NCBI RefSeq assembly: GCF_000003605.2
Contig: NW_003134352.1
Coordinates: forward strand, 520,399 to 534,079
Direction of reading: 5' to 3'
Source of the DNA: Saccoglossus kowalevskii
Lineage: Eukaryota; Hemichordata; Enteropneusta; Harrimaniidae
Length of the DNA stretch: 13,681 bases
Below the pieces are notes generated by a model that ran no database searches, was not told the origin of the DNA, and was given only the letters and a program-made list of their open reading frames with translations. Shown piece by piece: positions 7,088 to 13,681 of this stretch (positions are counted from its first letter, which is position 1; the number at the start of each line of letters is the position of its first letter). The translations under genes were made by a program, and so were the position numbers.

Positions 7088-10000
7088 CTACAAAACACAA
7101 AACATATTTCGCTTTAAAATAGTGAATCTCTGTATTATTGATAAAAAACTACACATTTACATACAAATGTATGGTTGCATTGATCCAAATAGTCTATTGT
7201 ATTTCAAATCTCGGTCCTGACAATATTCCGTCTATATAACAACACAACCAATGAGTCAAATATAGGACATATTGTGGTTGAACCGAAGTTTTAACAGTTT
7301 TGAACAAACAAGACTATCTCACTGTACATAACGTATAAGCACCTCTCCCGATTTAGATAAATTCCATTGCAGTTGAGATGTTCAATACACTCCCAAAATG
7401 CAAGTCTCGTTATTGTACTTTCACATTTTTGTCCTTCATATGGAAATACTGACATAAACACACCTTAAACTTCATACCCTCCGAGACGTCACATGGTACA
7501 ACCTCCCACACAACTGGTATGTCAATGGGCAAAATTGATAATACGTTGAAGGCAGCAGTGTTAAGCATTAGGTCCTGGGTGTCACAGTCGCCACAATTCT
7601 CCACAACGAGTACAGTAACTGTGCCAACCACACCGGACACTACCAAACATTCACCACATTCCTGTTTGGGGTAATGAATAATAAGTATAGGGAAGAAATG
7701 TGTTAACTCCATGTTAGAATTTGCAAAGAATTATGGGATAGAAAACTGTAGAGGGCGTTTGAGGGTTAGGGACTCGCATTTTTGCCATAGACCCCTTATG
7801 TTATAAAATCAGCTGTTTACCTCTTCTGTTTTCAAGCAACGCATTTTTTTTTTCGAAAAAACATACCGTAGTTCGGAGAGCGCAAACAGACAGCTCACTC
7901 CTCTGAAAACACGTGACCGTCTTATTCATATTCATATGTACCGTAGTTCATATATGACGTCACTGAGCATTATATCATGTGATTAATTATTCAAAAAGTC
8001 GTTCGATTTCGGCCAAACACGTAAGTAAAAAAGAAACTGGAATGAAGGACAGGTAGATTACTTGTTGGGGTATTCAACAGAGGGTTTGCCCACCCAGGTA
8101 AACTTTCGTGTGTTTCACAATAAATCACTGAAAAATCACAGCAGTTGGGGTTAGATCGTCGTTATCGTTTGTTTCACGCTAAATCTATTTTTACGTCAGT
8201 TCTATATTTTATTAAGATCTTGTGCGTAATCGTGACATGTTTGGGAGTCATACAATCTCGGGTGAACTCGCTATACACAAAAAACTCACATAATAATTAA
8301 AACTATGGGAGCTGCCAATCCCTGCCACATAATCAGACGAGTATGGTGCCATTGCGCATGCGTTAGTGATGTTCGATTGGCTCATGTCTGCCATCTTCGC
8401 CATGCCCATTTTCACGCCGCCAAATACACAAGTCCCGATTGTGGGAACTGCAACAAAATAAATAAAGACATGTGACAGTTTTCTACCAAAAATGTCTGAC
8501 AATATTTGCTCATTCAATACTACGAAAGTTTAAAGCGCGGTAGTCGTGGCCCTGCGCATGTGCGAGATATATGGGTCTCATATAAACAAAGATGGCGACT
8601 TTGACTGTTGCGCAGATCACGGTTCTTTTTTAGTAACCGTGCGCAGATCAACGAGTACGAACTGAGACGTTTCCAAGCTTAAATTAGGCAATTTTCATGT
8701 GATTGGAAGGTATCGAAGGAGTCACCGTCGGTAATCAGTGCAAGTCGCGCCCAGGTCAAACCTAATACTTGTGATTTCCATTTGAAGAACGCATTGGATT
8801 GTGGGAAAATCAATGTTTATCAACACAAATGTCGCACATGCGCAGCGCAACCGCGCTTTAGATATCTATTTCCAACTCTGCAGACTGAGAAATGAAGACG
8901 TGACACTGAGGACGTTATTTGACACTAACCTGTAAATATTTCTGAACTCAAATCCTGGGTAACACTGATATAATCTGCTGAAGCCGCAATGGGTGTTGTT
9001 TGTTCATCTATTGAGACACAAATAAGTTAACAGCTTTCACTGTAGATATTCAAGTTCTAATACATTAATGAACAGAATCATTGCCAAGTCAGCTAGCCAC
9101 ACACATGGAGCTCCATCATAATAGAGAAAATAGCAGAATACCAAATGAAGCAGAGTGTCATGGGTAACGTCAAAATGACGAGTGGCTAAGTAATTTACCT
9201 TCCATCGAACATTCAACATAAACTTTTTACAATTTATAACACACATAACGCAAAGTACATACCTTTATTTACAATTCTGATTTCAATGCGAAATGGGCAT
9301 TTTCAAATTCGAGCTTAACTCGCTGCCCATCATAATGGACAGACATAGGGAGAGAGAACAACGAATTTTATATTTTACTATATTTTTGAGTAACTTGCTG
9401 TTTTATATGACGTTTTCGTCTGTTACATATCCAAGAACATATTACCTTGCCCGCACATGTATAAAATGTTGTGTTCTGTGGTGAAAAGTCAGTTGAAGAG
9501 ATCTTTTTAGAGGTTGTTCACTGATCTAAGGTTTAGTAGTGAATACCTTGTTTGTTTGCTCAGGTATTATAATGCTGTACACATTGTCTTTTATCTGTAT
9601 GGACCGCATGATATTTGTCACTTACCTGTAGTTCTGTCTGATAAATATGTATCTTCTGTTTGGGTAATACTGACATCATCTGTTGTTGTCGGTAAAGGTG
9701 TTGTAATTTCATCTGTTGAAACACAGTGGAGTTAACAACATTTCCCAGTAGAGTTTTGAAATTCTGACACATTGATGGCAAGTGGTGGTCACATAGACAT
9801 CAGAAACGTTGCTTGGTTCAGCACAGAATTTTAATCGTTTTATCAAAACTGACAACAAGTAGCCTGTCAGCTGAGATAGCTCCGTTGAAATCAATGCACA
9901 TTTCAATTAAAGAACTGAAGATATCATTAGAAAATGAACAATATGTATAGTATTAAAGCAATCGGACTTGCTGTTCAACAAGAATTCGAAGATATCACTT

Positions 10001-11213
10001 TTCGCCAAAAAATGACAAAAATATTCATCAAAATTAGATATAAATTGAAGATATCATCACAAAATGAACAAATCTGAGAGAGGTCCACATGTAGTAACTA
10101 TATATGTAATATCAAAGCAATTGGAATAGCGGATTTTAACATGAAGTCGAAAATATCGCTTTTTACCAAAAATATTCATCAAAATTAGAGAATTGAAGAT
10201 ATCATGACAAAATGAACAAATCTGACAGAGAACTACCCCAAGAATCTATGTTGCAAATATGAAAGCATTTGGTTTAACGGGTTTGAAGAAGAAGAAGACA
10301 AAAATGTGAAAAATTAACGACAGACTTCATACTACAGACTCTGGACAACGACGGACAATCAGTAATATGAAAAGCTCTGCGTCGTCAACTTTGTCGACAG
10401 CGGAGCTAAAAACATGTTTAAATATGTGTCTAAACTACAGACCGCATGATATTTGTCACTGACCCGTTGTTCTGTCTGATAAATATGTATCTTCTGTTTG
10501 GGTAATACTGACATCATCTGTTGTTGTCGGTAAAGGTGTTGTAATTTCATCTGTTGAAACACAGTGGAGTTTTGAAATTCTGACCCAATGATGGAAAGTG
10601 GTGGTCACATTGACATCAGAAACGTTGCTTGGCTCAGCACAGAATTTCAGTCGTTTTATCAGAACTTACAACAAGCAGCCTCTCGGCTGAGATAGCTCCG
10701 CTGTTAGCAATGCATATTTCAATTAAAGAACTGAAGATATCATTAGAAAATGAACAGTATGCATAGTATCAAAGCAATCGGACTTACTGTTCAAAAAGAA
10801 TTCGAAAATATCACATGGACTTTTTACCAAAAAACGACAAAAATATTCATTAGAATTAGAGAATTGAAGATATCATCACGAAATAAATAAATCCGAGAGA
10901 AAACTACTCCAAGTTGCAAATATGAAAGCATTTGGTTTAACGGTTTTGAAGGAGAAGAAGACAAAAACGTAAACAAAAGTTGACGACAGACTTCATACTA
11001 CAGACTAAAGACACCGGACAACGACGGACAATCAGTAATATGAAGAGTTCCGGGTCGTCAACTTTGTCGACAGCGGAGCTAAGAACATGTGTCCAAACTA
11101 CAGACCGCATGACTTTTGACACTGACGTGTAGTTCTGTCTGATAAATATGTAACTTCTGTTTGGGTGACACTGACATCATCTGCTGTTGTCGGTAAAAGT
11201 GTTGTCTTTTCAT
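6818..11213 (-). CDS. Expansin-like protein (DPBB + CBM63-like domain) with Thr-rich repeat exons; 5' end not found
   Basis: Spliced CDS on the minus strand, 5' to 3': (11127-11213, 10464-10550, 9626-9712), 8930-9007, 8290-8447, 7464-7661, 6818-7087. The last three exons give an N-terminal double-psi beta-barrel of about 118 residues with the expansin cysteine pattern (ECGEC, NCGDC, VPC) and GTVTVLVVENC...DLMLNTAAF...VVWEVVPC. They then give a C-terminal domain of about 89 residues with WGIQVRDHRYPV, NTNYFV and APFTLTIVSI, ending at TAA. This two-domain order is that of plant expansins and bacterial EXLX proteins, which loosen polysaccharide networks without hydrolysis. All phases agree (1, 0, 0). 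The bracketed Thr-rich exons also fit in phase. A secreted protein is expected, but no signal peptide exon was located. The substrate in an animal (cellulose in food, chitin or tunic-like material) is unknown. Confidence 0.82.
7088..7463 (-). other. Expansin-like intron between the two domains
   Basis: 376 bases, GTGTGT to TTTGTAG, lying at the domain boundary. Nothing else is recognisable. Confidence 0.7.
7464..7661 (-). CDS. Expansin-like exon: second half of double-psi barrel
   Basis: The acceptor is ATTACCCCAAACAG (ends at 7662) and the donor GTGTGT (7463 down). 198 bases, phase 0-0, 66 residues: ECGECLVVSG, GTVTVLVVENCGDC, DLMLNTAAFNVLSI, PVVWEVVPC, then SEGMKFK leading into domain 2. 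The pattern matches the expansin CGxCxxVxG, VxVxVVDxCxxC, DLDLSxxAF, VxWRxVPC. Two acidic positions differ: the usual Asp of VVDxC is Glu, and the usual second Asp of DLDLS is Met. Reading on into the intron gives a short open tail, and reading upstream gives a spurious Met start; both are excluded by splice sites and homology. Confidence 0.87.
7662..8289 (-). other. Expansin-like intron inside the barrel, with a cluster of regulatory-type motifs
   Basis: 628 bases. It contains the direct repeat TACCGTAGTTC (7864-7874 and 7939-7949), the E-box CACGTG (7910-7915) and a full palindromic CRE TGACGTCA (7955-7962). A second direct repeat, CGTkTGTTTCAC then TAAATC, lies near 8108 and 8166. These may be chance or an intronic enhancer. 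Confidence 0.5.
7910..7962. promoter_or_regulatory. E-box (CACGTG) and CRE (TGACGTCA) pair
   Basis: Two exact palindromic motifs, known targets of bHLH-Zip (USF/MYC type) and CREB/ATF factors, 39 bases apart in an intron. Motif match only. Confidence 0.25.
8290..8447 (-). CDS. Expansin-like exon: start of double-psi barrel
   Basis: The acceptor is TTTATTTTGTTGCAG (ends at 8448) and the donor GTGAGT (8289 down). 158 bases: two bases completing Val with the G of the previous exon, then 52 residues, phase 0 out. It encodes IGTCVFGGVKMG, NITNACAMAPYSSDYVAGIG and SSHSFNYY, corresponding to the expansin stretch ACGxxxxxSDLxVAAxSxxxF that precedes CGxC. NITN is a possible N-glycosylation site. Confidence 0.83.
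8531..8860. mobile_element. ~330-bp MITE with TA flanks in an expansin-like intron
   Basis: TAAAGCGCGGT (8531-8541) is inverted at 8850-8860. A second inverted block, CTGCGCATGTGCGA (8552-8565), is matched at 8832-8845. The ends are flanked by TA, as left by Tc1/mariner-type insertion. No transposase coding. It occupies most of the intron 8448-8929. Inside are the direct repeats TGCGCAGATCA (8609-8619, 8640-8650) and the hairpin CACGGTT/AACCGTG (8618-8624, 8635-8641). Confidence 0.65.
8930..9007 (-). CDS. Thr-rich linker exon, copy 1 (adjacent to barrel)
   Basis: Minus strand: acceptor TTATTTGTGTCTCAATAG, donor GTTAGT. 78 bases, phase 1-1. It encodes EQTTPIAASADYISVTQ and then a diverged DLSSEIFT. 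The final G plus TT of the barrel exon makes Val, so the join is in frame. It is the most diverged copy, lacking three codons of the other three. Confidence 0.72.
9008..9625 (-). other. Intron between Thr-rich exons 2 and 1
   Basis: 618 bases, GTAAGT to CAATAG. The part next to exon copy 1 is faintly similar to the flanks of the other copies (GTTAACAGCTTTCACTGT near 9027). Open stretches on both strands look fortuitous. Confidence 0.6.
9626..9712 (-). CDS. Thr-rich linker exon, copy 2
   Basis: Acceptor CTCCACTGTGTTTCAACAG and an ideal donor CAG|GTAAGTG. 87 bases, phase 1-1, 28 full codons: EITTPLPTTTDDVSIT followed by QTEDTYLSDRTT. Ten Thr and two Ser in 28 residues suggest a mucin-like O-glycosylated linker. 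The encoded peptide is identical to copy 3; only two bases differ, both silent. Confidence 0.75.
10373..10407. repeat. Imperfect hairpin at the end of unit A
   Basis: AGCTCTGC (10373-10380) and its near-complement AGCGGAGCT (10399-10407) flank a second inverted block, GTCGTCAA/TTGTCGAC. A decayed version ends unit B (about 11045-11080). It may mark the end of the original mobile element that mediated duplication. Confidence 0.5.
10441..11103. repeat. Tandem duplication unit B (663 bp), contains Thr-rich exon 3
   Basis: Same organisation as unit A. It lacks a 22-base segment just after the exon (present at about 9732-9753) and one sub-repeat. The next, more diverged unit begins with ACCGCATGACTTTTGACACTG at 11104 and carries exon 4. 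Confidence 0.88.
10464..10550 (-). CDS. Thr-rich linker exon, copy 3
   Basis: 87 bases, phase 1-1, 28 residues identical to copy 2. The acceptor CTCCACTGTGTTTCAACAG is kept; the donor has become CGG|GTCAGTG, which is weaker (C at +3). It could be used, alternatively spliced or silent; only RNA can tell. Confidence 0.55.
11127..11213 (-). CDS. Thr-rich linker exon, copy 4
   Basis: 87 bases, phase 1-1, open: EKTTLLPTTADDVSVT followed by QTEVTYLSDRTT, with five residue changes from copy 2. The acceptor is good (AACTTTTCTATGTTTCAACAG). The donor ACAC|GTCAGTG is the weakest of the four (C at -1 and +3). The split codon with the next exon would read CAT (His) instead of GAT (Asp). Confidence 0.5.
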
Positions 11214-12261
11214 CTGTTGAAACATAGAAAAGTTAACAACTTTTCACAGTGGAGATTCGAATTTCTACGACGATGGCCAGAGGTCATGTGAGCACGAGAA
11301 TATTTGCACATGATCTAAAGAGCTAAGCTGACTAACTCAGCAAGGATCCTTAATCGTTTTATCGGGAACGTCAACAACCGACCTGACAGTCGAAATAGTC
11401 CCGCTGTGCATGTTCTACAAGAGGATGAGTGGTAAAATAATGCATTCCCATTAGACAAATCGCACTATAATGTAGTTAGGTTGACATGTACTTATTGACC
11501 ATAGACAAACTACATCAAACAACTTGTTCACAAAATTATGTACACATCAAAGGATGAAATCAATCGAGTTGGTAGTTTTCAAGAAGAAGATGAAAATATA
11601 ATTGTATACCAAAAATATTTGTGAAAATGGAGAATCAATGATATCGTCACAAAAACGAACACATCTGAGTCTACTTAACATATTAAAGCAATTGAGCTGG
11701 CAGTTCCCAAGAAGAGGTCGAAAACATGTTTTTTTTTTACCAGAAATTACAAAAACTTTCACTAAAAATATCTTCACCAAATGAACAAATCTGACAAAAG
11801 TCCACCCAAGGTACATACCAAATATCAAAGTATTTAAGCTAACAGTTTTTAAGGAGAAGTTATAAATTAACCTTTTTACCAAAAATTAAATAACGAAATG
11901 AACAAATCTGACAAAGGTCCACCGAAGGTATCTAGACACCAAGTATAAAAGTAATGGCTGGTAGTTTTCAACAAGAAGTTGAAAAACAGCATTGTTTACT
12001 GACAATGACAAAAATATTAAAAATAATGAATTGAAGATATCATCATGATATAAGTCCACTTCATATAACATATCAAATCAAAAAAGCCAAAAATGTAACT
12101 ACTGACATACGACGACAGAAAATCTAGTATGTCATATTCTATGGAAGTGGAATTAAAAAAAAAACTGTTTAAGTATTTATCTACTTAAGTCAACTTGATT
12201 TGTAGTCATGGCCATGCAAACAATATTACACCCGAATTATACAGCATACATTTATCCCTAC
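11214..12261 (-). other. Region upstream of Thr-rich exon 4
   Basis: If the 12262-12331 exon is real, this is a 1,048-base intron. It contains diverged unit flank to about 11410, then sub-repeats to about 12060. No further Thr-rich exon or signal peptide exon was found. Confidence 0.5.
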
Positions 12262-12331
12262 CTGCCATACTCGGGTGACACACTGAATTCATTTCCATTT
12301 TGTTGCAGTGTCTGATATATGAAAATTGAGT
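12262..12331 (-). CDS. Possible upstream exon of the expansin-like gene
   Basis: On the minus strand, a strong acceptor TTTTATTATATTTTTCAG precedes 70 open bases and a donor CAG|GTAGGG. The exon enters in phase 0 and leaves in phase 1, the phase required by the Thr-rich exons. It would encode TQFSYIRHCNKMEM and SVCHPSMA. There is no family match and no signal peptide. The internal ATG in AAAATGG could also be a start. The plus strand also shows an acceptor-like tract here, so this is tentative. Confidence 0.27.
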
Positions 12332-12469
12332 CTGAAAAATATAATAAAATAAGTGTGCATCAGAAAAGAAAGTGCAGCCATTAACGCATTACGTGTTTTG
12401 GAATACAGGTAATAGCATTTAATGTGATGACAGATCACAACATTAATTGATACAAATGACGTCGTTTCA

Positions 12470-12483
12470 GTTACTATAGCAAC
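12470..12483 (+). promoter_or_regulatory. RFX X-box motif
   Basis: GTTACTATAGCAAC fits the ciliary X-box consensus GTHNYYATRRNAAC at every position. It lies 155 bases upstream of the ATG at 12638. A CRE-like TGACGTCG lies at 12458-12465. Spacing and combination resemble promoters of cilium genes, but the motif is short. Confidence 0.4.
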
Positions 12484-12637
12484 GGTGATTTATCGCGACT
12501 TCTGTATAACCGAAGAAGACAGTCAATTCAAATATTTGACAGTTAAAATAGAGGAATTGGTTACCTATGACCGATGTTTCAAATCTGTGTCATGATTTAT
12601 ATTTTCATGTCTTTAGGTGAGGCCGCTTTTAGCGGTC

Positions 12638-12793
12638 ATGGCGACTTTCAATGGTGACCCCTGGATAATTCGCATCTGCTTACAATTTGTCATGATCACG
12701 TTCATTTGCATGTTAGTGGGATTAGTAAAGAGACAACTGGCGAATATAATTGTTGAATACGAAATGTTGGTTAAAACAACGTGGCGCCTATAA
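12638..12793 (+). CDS. Short ORF with one membrane segment; possible first exon
   Basis: ATG in a good context (GGTCATGGC) starts a 51-codon frame ending TAA at 12791-12793. It begins MATFNGDPWIIR, followed by a hydrophobic segment (about residues 10-30, ICLQFVMITFICMLVGLV) and then KRQ, a positive-inside arrangement. No family recognised. A donor-like TTA|GTAAAG at 12725 would end a first exon right after the membrane segment in phase 0. The opposite strand also has an open frame with a weaker hydrophobic stretch, so coding is not proven. Confidence 0.35.
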   Translation: MATFNGDPWIIRICLQFVMITFICMLVGLVKRQLANIIVEYEMLVKTTWRL

Positions 12794-13681
12794 CTATGAG
12801 AGTTATGTCCCGACATCGGGGAGTATACATTATTGGAGTATAATCACCAAATTTAGGATTGTTGAAGTAAAGAACATCATCAATATTTCACAATGAGAAA
12901 AAGTTTGCTACTTTGTGACTTTCGTTTTTTTTACTCTATGGGCATTCGGCTTCATACTAATAAAGAAAGAAATCGGCAAGATGATAACCATCACATTATT
13001 TCTAAAGCCCCTTCGTAATAGTAAAAAAATATATGTTAACATATTCGAAAAATCTTTCCTTGAACATTTGGACGATCCAGCAATAAATAGTATGGTGCTT
13101 TATAGAGTTTGGGTATCAAATATAAATCATTATTTTTTTTCTTTGTTCGAAGGGATTCTGATATGTGTCATGAATGTCTTGTGATTAGCGAGAATGTCAA
13201 CCTTCGATAATGGATATTTTATGGTCAGCATTTACTTCCTCATTTTTACCTTGCCCGTACCATCAAAGATGGAAGGGAAAGGTATATTAAGGGAAAGATT
13301 TTGTCCGGCGTTGTCGTCGTCGTCGTCGTCGTCGTTGTCATCGTCGTTAATAATTGTTATTGTGTGCATGATAACTTTACTAATTCTATTCCAAATTTCA
13401 TCAAACTTGGTCACCTTGTTCATCAGTATAAAGTCTTCCCTGAGTTTGAACAACAGATGTCCTGTATGAAAATATCATGCAAAAATTGAGAAAAACTGAT
13501 AAAATATTTCGACTGTTTCTACTTGACTGATCACTGGTGATACACATCAAAGGTCACTGATCTCAGTGGAAATATGCATTGTTGTATGTGTTCAATGAAG
13601 CAAATGATTTATCTTGTAATAATATCCTTGGTAATGTATCTCAGAATCCCTTACTGGGTTTCAAAACCAACTCATGGAGAG
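12794..13681. other. No gene supported; GTC microsatellite
   Basis: AT-rich. A pure (GTC)7 tract at 13313-13333 followed by GTT/GTC/ATC variants makes Asp runs on the minus strand and Val runs on the plus strand. Open stretches (12915-13184 plus, 13194-13469 plus, 13232-13453 minus) have no family features. Confidence 0.6.

Larger units (their letters stand above)
9603..10440. repeat. Tandem duplication unit A (838 bp), contains Thr-rich exon 2
   Basis: Starts ACCGCATGATATTTGTCACT and recurs at 10441. The two units align over nearly their full length, including the exon, the AGACATCAGAAACGTTGCTT tract and the end ACTTTGTCGACAGCGGAGCT. Unit A is about 175 bases longer, mainly because of an extra GAAGATATCAT sub-repeat (about 10040-10200). 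Confidence 0.88.
9915..12060. repeat. Interspersed sub-repeats of ~110-150 bases in the linker introns
   Basis: A degenerate motif, CTGAAGATATCATnA and AATGAACAAATCTGA, recurs many times (cores at 10063, 10211, 11780, 11897; related copies near 9915, 10731, 10863, 11632, 12027). It is often followed by GTCCACC, AAAGCAATCGG and TTTTTACCAAAAA(T)GACAAA. It looks like a satellite-like or non-autonomous element family. The open frames across it are repeat artefacts. Confidence 0.65.

Noticed and set aside
7410-7712. A separate 100-residue minus-strand protein.
   Set aside because: Only 7464-7661 matches expansin; both ends are bounded by splice sites in the phases needed by neighbouring exons.
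8248-8517. A separate 89-residue minus-strand protein beginning at an ATG at 8515-8517.
   Set aside because: The conserved expansin part begins only after a good acceptor at 8448 and stops matching at a GTGAGT donor; the ends of the open frame are intron.
9560-9781. A Gln-rich minus-strand frame (QQMKLQHLYRQQQMM) over the linker exon, repeated at 10359-10562.
   Set aside because: The Thr-rich frame is open in all four copies, has matching phase 1-1 splice sites and only silent changes between copies 2 and 3; the Gln-rich frame has none of this.
12915-13184. An 89-codon plus-strand open frame with hydrophobic ends.
   Set aside because: It has no ATG start at its head, no convincing acceptor or donor, no family match, and the length is within chance for AT-rich sequence scanned in six frames.
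13232-13453. A minus-strand frame with an Asp-rich run.
   Set aside because: The run is simply the GTC microsatellite at 13313-13345; no domain on either side.

Overview
This is a eukaryotic (animal) genomic window: AT-rich, with coding sequence broken into short exons by introns of roughly 300-1000 bases, standard GT-AG splice sites, MITE-like elements and minisatellites. The first gene has an FN3-plus-kinase layout typical of Trio/kalirin. The compact introns and the second gene suggest a marine invertebrate (deuterostome or lophotrochozoan), but the species cannot be fixed from sequence alone.

Positions 1-4578 (+ strand) hold the last nine coding exons of a Trio/kalirin RhoGEF kinase: an FN3 domain, a linker, a complete serine/threonine kinase domain and the conserved C-terminal tail, ending at TAA 4576-4578. 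The phases of all eight internal junctions agree, giving a 426-residue C-terminal part. Two unusual features sit in kinase subdomain IX. Intron 6 (3198-3536) is a 27-base-period minisatellite that is open, a multiple of three long and in frame with both neighbours. It is followed by a 27-base microexon. A 3' UTR and intergenic stretch follow (4579-6817) with two candidate polyA signals and a 154-bp TTAA-flanked MITE.

Positions 6818-about 11213 (- strand, tail-to-tail with Trio) hold a gene missed by simple ORF reading: an expansin-like protein. Three exons encode a complete double-psi beta-barrel plus a C-terminal expansin/CBM63-like domain ending at a stop. Upstream in the same transcript direction are four related phase 1-1 exons (87, 87, 87 and 78 bases), each encoding a Thr-rich, probably O-glycosylated linker. 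Their phases join each other and the barrel exon without a frameshift. Two lie in recently duplicated units of about 840 and 660 bases (9603-10440 and 10441-11103). The signal peptide exon was not found; a weak candidate upstream exon lies at 12262-12331.

The introns of this array, and the region to about 12060, carry a degenerate interspersed repeat. Positions 12470-12793 (+ strand) carry an exact RFX X-box consensus about 155 bases upstream of a short ATG ORF with one membrane segment, possibly the 5' end of a third gene. The remainder to 13681 has a GTC microsatellite and no gene I can support.
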